Positions 36,678 through 45,047 of a stretch of DNA of 64,000 nt are shown here, one piece after another (positions within the stretch are counted from its first letter, which is position 1; each line of letters begins with the position of its first letter). The DNA comes from Opitutaceae bacterium. Lineage in GTDB: Bacteria; Verrucomicrobiota; Verrucomicrobiia; Opitutales; Opitutaceae. A program made the position numbers and the translations under genes. The stretch is from positions 868,001-932,000 of the forward strand of contig JAIXWF010000013.1 of assembly GCA_027482185.1 (NCBI GenBank). The letters are read 5' to 3'. The notes below the pieces were generated by a model that was not told the DNA's origin, did not search any database, and saw only the letters and a program-made list of their open reading frames with translations.

Positions 36678-38879
36678 ATGGCCGGGGCGCTCTGCGGAGT
36701 CTGGGTCGACGACACCGGCCAAGTCCACGTCACGGTCGCGACGGCCGACGGCGGCCGGGAAAACCGGATCGAGACCGTACGGCCGTTCGCCTGGCTGAAG
36801 GCGCCGCCGGCGGAGCCGTTGTCCGCCGGCATCACCGTTGAGCGCCTGCGCGGCGAAGGGCCGTTCGGTTGGCTCGCGCACGGGGAAACGCAGGCCGAGT
36901 TCGAGGCCTTTCTCAAAACGGAAAAGAGCGAGGGCCGCACGGACGTGATCCGCCCGGCCGAGAGCCAATTTCTGCTGCAGCAACGCCAGCGGCTCTACCG
37001 CGATTTGCCGTTCGGGAGCCTGCGGCGTTGCCAACTCGACATCGAGGTCGCCTCGCCGGCGGGCGGTTTTCCGGATGCGGCCAACGCCGAGGACCGCGTG
37101 CTCGCGATCGGGCTGCGCCTCGACGGCGTCAACCGTCTGCTCGTGCTCGAGGCAATGACGGATGCGGCGGAGAAGGCGCTGCTCGCGGAGTTCACGCGCG
37201 TGTTGCTCGAAGCGGATCCGGACACGGTCGAGGGGCACAACCTCTTCAAATTCGACCTCGATTACCTGCGCCAGCGCACGCGCCGTTACAAGTTGCCCTG
37301 CGCCTGGGGCCGCTACGGGCAGAAGGCGTCGTTCCGCAGCAGCCGGCTCAAGGTCGCGGAGCGCTGGATCGATTTCACGCGCTGCGATCTGCCCGGCCGC
37401 GCGGTGATCGACACCTACCTGCTCGTGCAGCTGCACGACATCACGACGCGCGAGATGACGTCGTACGGTCTCAAGGAGGCGGCGATCTACTTCGGCGTCA
37501 CCGACGACACCGACGAGCGCACCTACATCGCCGGCGCCGACATCCAGCGCGTGTTCCGCGAGGACCGCGCGCGTTTCTGTTCCTACCTAGAGGACGATCT
37601 GCGGGAAACGCAGGGGTTGGCGGACCAATTGCTGCCGACGTTCTTCGAGCAGGTGCGCACGTTTCCGACGCTGCTGCAGGAAGCGACGCTGCGCGGCGCG
37701 ACCTCGAAGATCGATCTGCTCTTCCAGGAAGAATACTACCACGCGCGGCAGGCCTGTCCGCTGCCGCCGGAAGTGACGCCGTTCGAAGGCGGCTACACGC
37801 GCAGCTTCCGCGAAGGCGTGTTTCGGCACGTGCTGCACTTCGACGTGGCGTCGCTGTATCCGAGCCTGCTGCTGAGCATCGGCCGCAATCCGAAGAACGA
37901 CACGCTCGGCGTCTTCATTCCGCTGCTGCGCCGCCTGCGCGAGTACCGCCTGCACTACAAGCAGGTGGCGAAGACGGGGCCGACGCCGGAGGCGCGGGCC
38001 GAGGCGCAGGCGCGCCAGACGAACTTCAAGATCCTGATCAATTCGTTCTACGGCTATCTCGGTTTCTCCGGGGCGCGCTACGGGGACGGCGAACTCGCGG
38101 CGGAAGTGACGCGCCGCGGCCGCGAGTTGCTGCAGGCGTTGATCGATGCCTTCGCCGGCCACGGCTGCACGATTCTCGAGGCGGACACGGACGGCATCTA
38201 TCTTTCCTCGGCCGAATACTTCGATCGGCCCGAGGAGTTGCTGGCGTTGGTCGCGCCGATTTTGCCGGCGGGCATCGAGCTCGAGTACGACGGGAAGTAC
38301 ACGGCGATGTTTTGCTACAAGGCGAAGAACTACGCGCTCTACGACGGCCGGAAGATCACGCTGCGCGGCAGCGCGCTGCGCTCGCGCGGGATCGAGCCGT
38401 ACCTGAAGAAACTGTCCGACCGGCTGATCCGTTTTTTGCTCGGCGCGGATGCCGAATCGCCCGTGGAGCTTGCGGCGGACTATCGGCAGCGGCTGGCGAC
38501 GGCGTCCGTGCCCGTGGCCGAGTTGGCGAAGAGCGAAACGCTCAGCATGAACCCGGATGCCTACGAGCGGTTCGTGGCCGAGGGCGGCAAGCCGCGGCGC
38601 GCGTCGGCCGAGGTCGCGTTGCAACTGGAGCCGCGGCCGCGCATGGGCGAGCGCGTCGCCTATTACATCACCGCGAAGGCGAAGGGCCGCACGAGCGACT
38701 GGCAGCGGGCGCGGGCGCTGGCGAAGTACGATGCGGCGGCGGCGCCGTACGATCCGGCCTACTACACCGAGAAACTCGACGATTGGCTGGAACGGTATGC
38801 GCCGTTTCTCGGCGTGCCCGCGCCTTCGCAAATCCCGCCCGCGCCGGCTCCCGGGGCGCAGGGCGAACTCGGTTTCTGA
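36678..38879 (+). CDS. family B DNA polymerase with 3'-5' exonuclease domain
   Basis: 733 residues. All exonuclease motifs are present: Exo I DIE (CQLDIEVAS, about 119), Exo II GHNLFKFDLDYL and Exo III YLEDDLRET. The polymerase motifs are A, FDVASLYPSLLLS (about 388), B, KILINSFYGYLGF (about 450), and C, EADTDGIYLS (about 503), with KAKNYALYDG behind them. Catalytic Asp residues of both sites are intact, so a proofreading enzyme is expected. It is close in size to archaeal PolB and about 50 residues shorter than E. coli Pol II (783). A role in repair or damage bypass rather than main replication is inference. Confidence 0.9.
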   Translation: MAGALCGVWVDDTGQVHVTVATADGGRENRIETVRPFAWLKAPPAEPLSAGITVERLRGEGPFGWLAHGETQAEFEAFLKTEKSEGRTDVIRPAESQFLLQQRQRLYRDLPFGSLRRCQLDIEVASPAGGFPDAANAEDRVLAIGLRLDGVNRLLVLEAMTDAAEKALLAEFTRVLLEADPDTVEGHNLFKFDLDYLRQRTRRYKLPCAWGRYGQKASFRSSRLKVAERWIDFTRCDLPGRAVIDTYLLVQLHDITTREMTSYGLKEAAIYFGVTDDTDERTYIAGADIQRVFREDRARFCSYLEDDLRETQGLADQLLPTFFEQVRTFPTLLQEATLRGATSKIDLLFQEEYYHARQACPLPPEVTPFEGGYTRSFREGVFRHVLHFDVASLYPSLLLSIGRNPKNDTLGVFIPLLRRLREYRLHYKQVAKTGPTPEARAEAQARQTNFKILINSFYGYLGFSGARYGDGELAAEVTRRGRELLQALIDAFAGHGCTILEADTDGIYLSSAEYFDRPEELLALVAPILPAGIELEYDGKYTAMFCYKAKNYALYDGRKITLRGSALRSRGIEPYLKKLSDRLIRFLLGADAESPVELAADYRQRLATASVPVAELAKSETLSMNPDAYERFVAEGGKPRRASAEVALQLEPRPRMGERVAYYITAKAKGRTSDWQRARALAKYDAAAAPYDPAYYTEKLDDWLERYAPFLGVPAPSQIPPAPAPGAQGELGF

Positions 38880-38891
38880 CCCGGCCGCCGG

Positions 38892-39614
38892 TCAGCGGCG
38901 GGCCGCGAGGCGGGTTTCGAGTTCGGCGAGATAGCTGCGGCTGACGGGCACGGGTTCGCGGAGTCCGGCGAGGCGGAGTTCGCCCGTTTCGCGCGTGTCG
39001 CGGCGCAGGGCCTGGGCGTGCTGCAAATTGGCGAGGGCCTGCCGGTGGACGCGCATGAAGAGGGCGGCGGGCAGGGAATCCTCCCACGACTTGAGCGTGC
39101 GGCGGGTGATCAGGCGGTCGCCGTTGCGGAGGAGGACGTCGGAGTAGTTCTCGTTCGAAAACACGGCGCAGATCTCCGTCACGGGAACGAACCGGCTGCC
39201 GCCGTCCCCGGAGATGTGGACGACGTCGTCGGGCCGCAGCGCGAGGGACGGCGGCGCCGGCAGGGCGGCGGCGACGCGGGCCAAGGAGGCGGCGAAGCGC
39301 TCGGTCGCGACGGGCTTGAGCAGGTAGTCGAGGGCGTTGGCCTCGAAGGCGCGGAGCGCGAAGCGGTCGAAAGCGGTGACGAAGATGATGCGGGCGGCGG
39401 GCGCCACGTGCGGCACGAGATCGAAGCCCGTGCCGCCGACGAGCTGGATGTCGAGAAAGACGAGGTCGTAGTCCGGGCGGGCGAGGCGCAGGCGCGCCGG
39501 GCCGAAGGCGGCGGCTTCGCCGACCACCTCGTATCCGGGATGGGCGGACAGCAGCCAGCGCAGTTCCGCGCGGGCCGCCGGTTCGTCATCGATGAGCAGG
39601 GTGCGGATCTTCAC
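38892..39614 (-). CDS. LytTR-type response regulator
   Basis: 240 residues from the GTG at 39614. The receiver domain has the acidic pair (LLIDDEPAA), the phosphorylated Asp in VFLDIQLVGGTG, Thr in FVTAFD and Lys in YLLKPV. The DNA-binding LytTR domain follows (about 130-240: VFSNENYSDVLLRNGDRLITRRTLKSWE, given in parts in such proteins, then FMRVHRQALANL). Its start lies 29 bp inside the end of the upstream kinase gene, so kinase and regulator are coupled. It is the output of the propeller-type sensor upstream. Confidence 0.92.
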   Translation of the reverse strand: MKIRTLLIDDEPAARAELRWLLSAHPGYEVVGEAAAFGPARLRLARPDYDLVFLDIQLVGGTGFDLVPHVAPAARIIFVTAFDRFALRAFEANALDYLLKPVATERFAASLARVAAALPAPPSLALRPDDVVHISGDGGSRFVPVTEICAVFSNENYSDVLLRNGDRLITRRTLKSWEDSLPAALFMRVHRQALANLQHAQALRRDTRETGELRLAGLREPVPVSRSYLAELETRLAARR

Positions 39615-42600
39615 GGAGCGGGGCGAGGAGGCGGAGGCGGACGACGACCCAGCCGGAGGCGGCGGAGACGGCGAATTCGTGGGCGGAAGGATAGTACCGG
39701 GCGAGGCGCTGGCGCAGGTTCTCGAGGCCGATGCCGTGCGAGGGCGCGGAGTGGGCGCCGGGCTCGAGCCAGGTCCCGGTGTTGGCGACCTCGATGGCGA
39801 GCGCGCCGTCCGGGGCCACGGCGACATGCAGGCGGATCGAGACGCGTTCGGCGCTGGTGGCGGCGCCGTACTTCACGGCGTTTTCCACCAGCGGCAGGAG
39901 CAGAAACGGCGGCAGCGGCACGGCGTCGGCGGCGGGATCGGAGGAAACCTCGATCGCGATCGAATCCCCGAGGCGCGCCTGTTCGATCTCGAGGTAGGCG
40001 CGGAGCAGTTTCAGTTCCTGGGCGACAGTGGTGGCCGCCTCCTCGTCGGGCCGGTGGAGCGTGAGCCGGCAAAAATCGGCGAGCCGCACGACCATCGCGC
40101 GCGCGGAGACGGGCTCGCGCATGATCTGGGCGCAGACGGAATTGAGCGCGTTGAAGAGAAAGTGCGGGTTGAGCTGGTAGCGCAGGACCTCGAGGCGCGC
40201 CCGTTCCTCGCCGAGCCGCGCGGAGATGCGGGCGTCGAGTTCGAGGCGATGGAGCCGGGCGAGCTCGGTGTTGCGTTCGTTGAGCTCGCGGGTGCGTTCC
40301 GCGACGGTGCCTTCGAGATGGGCGTTGCGCCGGCGCAGCGTGCGCGTGCGCAGCACGACGATGCCGGCGATGCCGCCGAGACCGAGGGCGGCGGCCGCGG
40401 CCTTGGCCCAGGGCGTCAGCCACCAGGGCGGCAAAATGGAAAACGCGAGGGTCGCCTCCCGGCCCGGCTCGCCGCCGGCCTCGCGCACGGCGACGCGCAG
40501 CACAAAATCGCGGTAGGGCAGTTGGGTGAACTCCCGTTCCGGGGATCCGCTCCAGGGCGACCAGTCCGTTTCCAGGCCCTCGAGCCGGGTGCGAAAGACG
40601 AGCTGTTTGCGGCCCCGCGGATCGCCGGCGTAGGCCGGGGCGGCGAATTCGAAGTGGAGGTTGTTGTGGGCGGCGGGCAGGACGAGCGGGCCGGCGGCGG
40701 GGACCGCTTCGGTCCACAGCAATTGCCCGTCGTGGAGCAGGAGCCGCCGGATGGCGGCCTGCAGCGGGGCGGCGGCGGCGGCCGGCTGCCACGCGAGGTC
40801 GTGGGAGAGCAGGCCGCCCGGGCCGCCGAACCACAGCGTGCGGGCGGCGGGGTCCGGCAGCAGGACGTTGGCCCGGATGCGGCGCAGATCGGGCGCCGGG
40901 ACGATCTCCGCGCGCCACGCGCCGTCCGGGGCTGCGGAGAGCCGCACGATGCGGTAGTCGACGTTTCCGCTTTGGAGCCAGACGTGCCCGTCGGGGGAGG
41001 CCGCGACGCTGGCGGTGACGATGGCGCTGCGCACCGCGTCCGCATCGCCGGCGACCGGGGCCGGGACAAAGCGGTCCGCCTTGTCGTCGTAGCGCAACAG
41101 GTGCTCGCCGGCGACGGCGCCGAGGGCGCCGCCCAAAACGAAGAGGCGGATGTTGTACTGGTTGATCCCGGCGGGGAGACCTTGGGCGGGCCCGAGATTG
41201 GCGGCGGGAGCGGTCCGGTTGCGGACCCGACGCAAGTCGACGCGCCAAAGACCGGAGTGGTGGCTGGCGGCCCAGACGACACCGGCGGGATGCTCGAGCA
41301 GGACGGCGGTCGGCCCGCGGATCGATTCGGGTTTGAAGCGCGGCGTCCACGTCGGTCCGTTTTCGGCATCGAAGGCGATGCCGTCGGGCGTGCCGCGGGC
41401 GGCGTGGCCGGGCCAGCCCTGCAGCGCCACAAAGTGAAAAGCCGGGAGCGGCGACGGGAGCGCGCGGTCGTCGGGCCCGATCTCCTGGAGCGCCACGCCG
41501 GTGGCGAAAAGCCGGTCGCCGACCGGGACCAGCGAGCGCGGGGCGAAGGCCAGATTTTGGATCGGGTGGAGACGCCCGGCGGGATCGCGGCGCACGAGGC
41601 CCTCGCCGCCGCCGACAAAGAGATCGCCGCGATGCAGCGCGAGGGTCGAAGGCGAGCTGTCGATCCGCGGCGAGAGGCTGTGGCGGGCGGTGGGCGAATC
41701 GAGCTGCACCCGGGCGAGCCCGTTGCGGAGCGCGAGCCAGACCCCGCCCTCGCGGTCGACGCAGAGATCCTCGACGCGGTTCGACGGCAGGCCGGCGGCG
41801 CGGTCGACAAGCAGTTCGCGGTGGCCCGCGGGGTCCGCGACGACGAGACCGCTGCGGCTGGTGCCGAACGCGATGCGGCCGTCGGCCGTGAATTGCGCGC
41901 AGAGGGCGACATCGTTGCCCAGCGCGCGGGGACTATCCGCTGCCGGCGGCAGATCCGCGCGGTCGACCTGCCAACGGCGGAGGCCTTCGCGGTAAGCGAG
42001 GAACCGCTCTTCGCCGGAGGCGCGGGCCGCGAAGACCTGGAACTTGAGCGCCGGGACAGGAACGAGTTCGCCGTCCTGAATCCGGTAGACGCCGCCGCGC
42101 GACAACTTCAGGTGCAAACGGCCGTCGAGCCACCACAGGTTGAAGACCGGGTCGGCGTCGGGCATGGCCCAGACGCGCGCGCGGCCGTCGCCGGCGGGAA
42201 AGAAGATGAGCCGGTCGCCGGCTGCGAAGTAGACGCCGTCGGGGGCGCCCGCGGCGCGGCCGGCCGCGACGATCGGCGGTTCTCCGGACGGGAGCCGGTC
42301 GAGGGCGGAGACGGCCTGCCACTCGCCGCGCGCGTCGGGGGCGAGAAAACCGATGCCCTGTTCTAGTCCGTACCAGACGCGGCCGCGGGGATCGACCGCC
42401 AGCGAGATGGCGCCGGCGCGTTGCGGCAGGCCGATCAGGCGCCAGCGGATGCCGTCGAACTCGAGCACGCCGGCGTGGTTGGCGACGTAGATGTAGCCGG
42501 TGGCGGGATGCTGGAGGACGGCGCGGTTGACGCCGGCGCCGCCGTAGTCCTCCGCCTGCCACACCCGCAACGGCGGGGCGCCGGTGAGCCGCGGATTCGC

Positions 42601-42687
42601 CGGCTGGCCGGCCAACGGAATCCCCGCAAGCCAGAGCGCGACGCAGGTCGCGGCGAGGCGGAGGCGAGGAAACGATGGATACGGCAT
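39586..42687 (-). CDS. propeller-type sensor histidine kinase (LytS-like kinase core)
   Basis: 1033 residues from the ATG at 42687. A signal peptide (LAATCVALWLAGIPLAG) is followed by about 640 residues of two-component-regulator propeller repeats (seen as D-x-x-G-x-x-W units such as PRGRVWYGLEQGIGFL and REGGVWLALRNGLARV), then a Y_Y_Y-type beta-sandwich (about 670-755). One membrane helix (about 757-785) and a coiled coil lead to a His_kinase domain with the phospho-His in LNPHFLFNALNSV and an ATP-binding domain (LLLPLVENAVKYG, GIGLENLRQRL). Such one-protein sensors in other phyla detect polysaccharide breakdown products; the ligand here is unknown. Confidence 0.9.
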   Translation of the reverse strand: MPYPSFPRLRLAATCVALWLAGIPLAGQPANPRLTGAPPLRVWQAEDYGGAGVNRAVLQHPATGYIYVANHAGVLEFDGIRWRLIGLPQRAGAISLAVDPRGRVWYGLEQGIGFLAPDARGEWQAVSALDRLPSGEPPIVAAGRAAGAPDGVYFAAGDRLIFFPAGDGRARVWAMPDADPVFNLWWLDGRLHLKLSRGGVYRIQDGELVPVPALKFQVFAARASGEERFLAYREGLRRWQVDRADLPPAADSPRALGNDVALCAQFTADGRIAFGTSRSGLVVADPAGHRELLVDRAAGLPSNRVEDLCVDREGGVWLALRNGLARVQLDSPTARHSLSPRIDSSPSTLALHRGDLFVGGGEGLVRRDPAGRLHPIQNLAFAPRSLVPVGDRLFATGVALQEIGPDDRALPSPLPAFHFVALQGWPGHAARGTPDGIAFDAENGPTWTPRFKPESIRGPTAVLLEHPAGVVWAASHHSGLWRVDLRRVRNRTAPAANLGPAQGLPAGINQYNIRLFVLGGALGAVAGEHLLRYDDKADRFVPAPVAGDADAVRSAIVTASVAASPDGHVWLQSGNVDYRIVRLSAAPDGAWRAEIVPAPDLRRIRANVLLPDPAARTLWFGGPGGLLSHDLAWQPAAAAAPLQAAIRRLLLHDGQLLWTEAVPAAGPLVLPAAHNNLHFEFAAPAYAGDPRGRKQLVFRTRLEGLETDWSPWSGSPEREFTQLPYRDFVLRVAVREAGGEPGREATLAFSILPPWWLTPWAKAAAAALGLGGIAGIVVLRTRTLRRRNAHLEGTVAERTRELNERNTELARLHRLELDARISARLGEERARLEVLRYQLNPHFLFNALNSVCAQIMREPVSARAMVVRLADFCRLTLHRPDEEAATTVAQELKLLRAYLEIEQARLGDSIAIEVSSDPAADAVPLPPFLLLPLVENAVKYGAATSAERVSIRLHVAVAPDGALAIEVANTGTWLEPGAHSAPSHGIGLENLRQRLARYYPSAHEFAVSAASGWVVVRLRLLAPLREDPHPAHR

Positions 42688-42840
42688 GAGGCGGAGACGG
42701 GTTCCGGAGCGGCCCGCAGTGGGACGACGCGGGACTGCCACAACGTTGGCGGTGCCGCCACGGTGCACGAGTCGCCGGTGACGAACGACGAGAAAATGTG
42801 ACGGGCTACGCAGCCCCCGGGCCGGAGGCGGCGCCGGGAA

Positions 42841-43572
42841 TCAGCGGCCGGCGGCCCAAACGACGCCGCGCGCGACCAAGGCGACGAAGATCGGATCCTG
42901 CCAGGTGGCGTTGCTGTGGCCGTAGGTTGTGCCGAAGACGCGCGTGCCGTGGTAGTTGTTGGTCCAGATCACGGGGTGGACGGAGCCGTCTTTCTCGCTC
43001 ACCGAAGTGGCGAGGGCCTTGGCCGTGGGCCACAGTTTCTCGATGATGTAGAGTTCGTCCTTCGGCGTCGTCCACGCGGCGGGAAAACCGCGCAGCGCGG
43101 GGTGTTCCGGGGCGACGACTTTGACGGCGTAGTTGCTTTGGTGATCGTGGCGGCGGCTGGTGACGCCGAGGAACTCGCGCCAGTCGTCGATCTTGGCGGC
43201 GCGGTAGCTGTGCATCGCGCAATGGATCACGACGGCGGGTTTGCCGGCCTTGTGGGCGGCGGTGATCTTCCGGATGTAGACGGGATCGTCGGTGTCGGCG
43301 AAGCACTCGTTGTGGACGACGACGTCGTAGGGCTTGGCCCAGTCGGGATTGTCGTAGAGCGGGATCTGCGCGCGCGTGGTCTTGCCGCCCTCGTTGACGA
43401 CGGTCCAGACGATGTCGGCGACGGGTTTGGCGCCGTCGAGCAGGGCGGTTTTCTGGAGATCGTAGTCGTGGCAGCAGCCGCCGGTGACGAGGAGGGCGCG
43501 GATGGGCGCGGCGGCAAAAGCCGGGAGCGAAGAGAGCAGGGCGAGGCCGAGGGCGAGGCGGAGGGGATTCAT
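42841..43572 (-). CDS. exported ThuA-domain protein
   Basis: 243 residues from the ATG at 43572. A signal peptide (LALGLALLSSLPAFAAA) precedes a ThuA-like domain: IRALLVTGGCCHDY, VVHNECFADTDDP, VVIHCAMHSYR and VFGTTYGHSNATW. This short form often travels with DUF1501 and PSD1 genes, as here (8 bp after the DUF1501 gene). Members are thought to act on sugars or cofactors, without a proven reaction. Confidence 0.85.
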   Translation of the reverse strand: MNPLRLALGLALLSSLPAFAAAPIRALLVTGGCCHDYDLQKTALLDGAKPVADIVWTVVNEGGKTTRAQIPLYDNPDWAKPYDVVVHNECFADTDDPVYIRKITAAHKAGKPAVVIHCAMHSYRAAKIDDWREFLGVTSRRHDHQSNYAVKVVAPEHPALRGFPAAWTTPKDELYIIEKLWPTAKALATSVSEKDGSVHPVIWTNNYHGTRVFGTTYGHSNATWQDPIFVALVARGVVWAAGR

Positions 43573-43580
43573 CGTGGGGT

Positions 43581-45047
43581 TCAGGCGAAGAGTTTGTGCA
43601 GCACGTGGCCGTGGACGTCGGTGAGGCGGAAGTCGCGGCCCTGGAAGCGGAACGTGAGCTTCGTGTGCTCGATGCCGAGGGCGTGGAGCAAAGTGGCGTG
43701 GATGTCGTGGACGTGGAACGGATCGGCGACGGCGTTGAAGCCGAGTTCGTCGGTCTCGCCGATGGTCACGCCGGCCTTGGTGCCGCCGCCGGCGAACCAC
43801 ATCGTGAAGGCGTCGATGTGGTGGTTGCGCCCGGTGGTGTCGCGGTTTTCGCCCATCGGAGTGCGGCCGAATTCGCCGCCCCAGACGACGAGCGTGTCCT
43901 TGAGCAGCCCGCGGTCCTTCAAATCCTGCACGAGGGCGGCCTGGCCCTGGTCGACCTCGCGGCAGACCTTTTCGAAATCGCCCTGGAGGTTTTCGCCGGG
44001 GCCGCCGTGGCTGTCCCAGTTGGTGTGATACAACTGCACGAAACGCACGCCGCGTTCGACGAGGCGGCGGGCGAGGAGGCAATTGCGGCCGAAGGACGGC
44101 GTGTTTTTCTCGATGCCGTAAAGGTTGAGCGTCGCCGCGGATTCCTTGCTCAGGTCGATGAGGTCGGGGGCGCTGGCCTGCATGCGGCAGGCCATCTCGT
44201 AGGCGGCGATGCGGGTGTGGATCTCGGCATCGCCGGTGGCGACGGCGCGCTTCAGATTGAGATCGCGGATGGCGTCGACGGTCTGCCGCTGGCGTTCCAC
44301 CGTGATGCCGGCGGGGCTGGAAAGATTGAGGATCGGGTCGCCGCCGCCGCGGAGGGGCACGCCCTGGTAGGTGGTGGGCAGAAAGCCGGAGCCCCAGTTG
44401 ACGGCGCCGCCGCGGGGGCCGCGGGGGCCGGATTGCAGGACGACGAAACCGGGCAGGTCCTGGCATTCGCTGCCGAGGCCGTAGTTGACCCAGGAGCCCA
44501 TGCTCGGGCGGCCGAATTGGCCGGAGCCGGTGTTCATGAACAGCTTCGCCGGCGCGTGGTTGAAGAGCGTCGCCTGGCACGACTTCACGATCGAGATGTC
44601 GTCGACGATCTTGGCGGTGTGCGGGAAGAGATCCGAGACCCAGGCGCCGCTGCGGCCGTGCCGTTTGAATTCGCGGCGCGTGCCGAGGAGCTTCGTGCCG
44701 TGGCTCGAATCCATGAACGCGAAGCGCTTGCCGGCGATGAGCGAATCGGGGACGGCCTGGCCGTTGAGATCGATGAGCTTCGGCTTGTAGTCGAAGAGCT
44801 CGAGCTGGCTCGGGCCGCCGGCCATGAAGAGAAAGATGACGTTCTTCGCCTTGGGGGCGAATTGCGGCGGCTTGGGCGCGAGCGGATTGGCGAGCGGGGC
44901 GTCGGCGGCCGCGGCGGCGCGGAGCGGGGACTTGCCGAGCAGCGAGGCGAGCGCGATGCCGCCGAGGCCGAGTCCGCAGCGGCTGAAGAAATGGCGGCGC
45001 GTCTGGCGGCAGAGATCTTCGGGGGGATTGCCGGGGAGCATGGTCAT
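43581..45047 (-). CDS. DUF1501 secreted sulfatase-like protein
   Basis: 488 residues from the ATG at 45047, overlapping the upstream stop (ATGA). A Tat-like signal (TRRHFFSRCGLGLGGIALASLLG) is followed by the DUF1501 fold, an alkaline-phosphatase/sulfatase superfamily relative: NVIFLFMAGGPSQLELFDYKP, YHTNWDSHGG, VVWGGEFGRTP, HHIDAFTMWFAGGG. There is no sulfatase Cys-x-Pro-x-Arg motif. DUF1501 proteins are paired with PSD1 cytochromes across Planctomycetes and Verrucomicrobia and are suspected to act in polysaccharide use, without biochemical proof. Confidence 0.92.
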   Translation of the reverse strand: MTMLPGNPPEDLCRQTRRHFFSRCGLGLGGIALASLLGKSPLRAAAAADAPLANPLAPKPPQFAPKAKNVIFLFMAGGPSQLELFDYKPKLIDLNGQAVPDSLIAGKRFAFMDSSHGTKLLGTRREFKRHGRSGAWVSDLFPHTAKIVDDISIVKSCQATLFNHAPAKLFMNTGSGQFGRPSMGSWVNYGLGSECQDLPGFVVLQSGPRGPRGGAVNWGSGFLPTTYQGVPLRGGGDPILNLSSPAGITVERQRQTVDAIRDLNLKRAVATGDAEIHTRIAAYEMACRMQASAPDLIDLSKESAATLNLYGIEKNTPSFGRNCLLARRLVERGVRFVQLYHTNWDSHGGPGENLQGDFEKVCREVDQGQAALVQDLKDRGLLKDTLVVWGGEFGRTPMGENRDTTGRNHHIDAFTMWFAGGGTKAGVTIGETDELGFNAVADPFHVHDIHATLLHALGIEHTKLTFRFQGRDFRLTDVHGHVLHKLFA

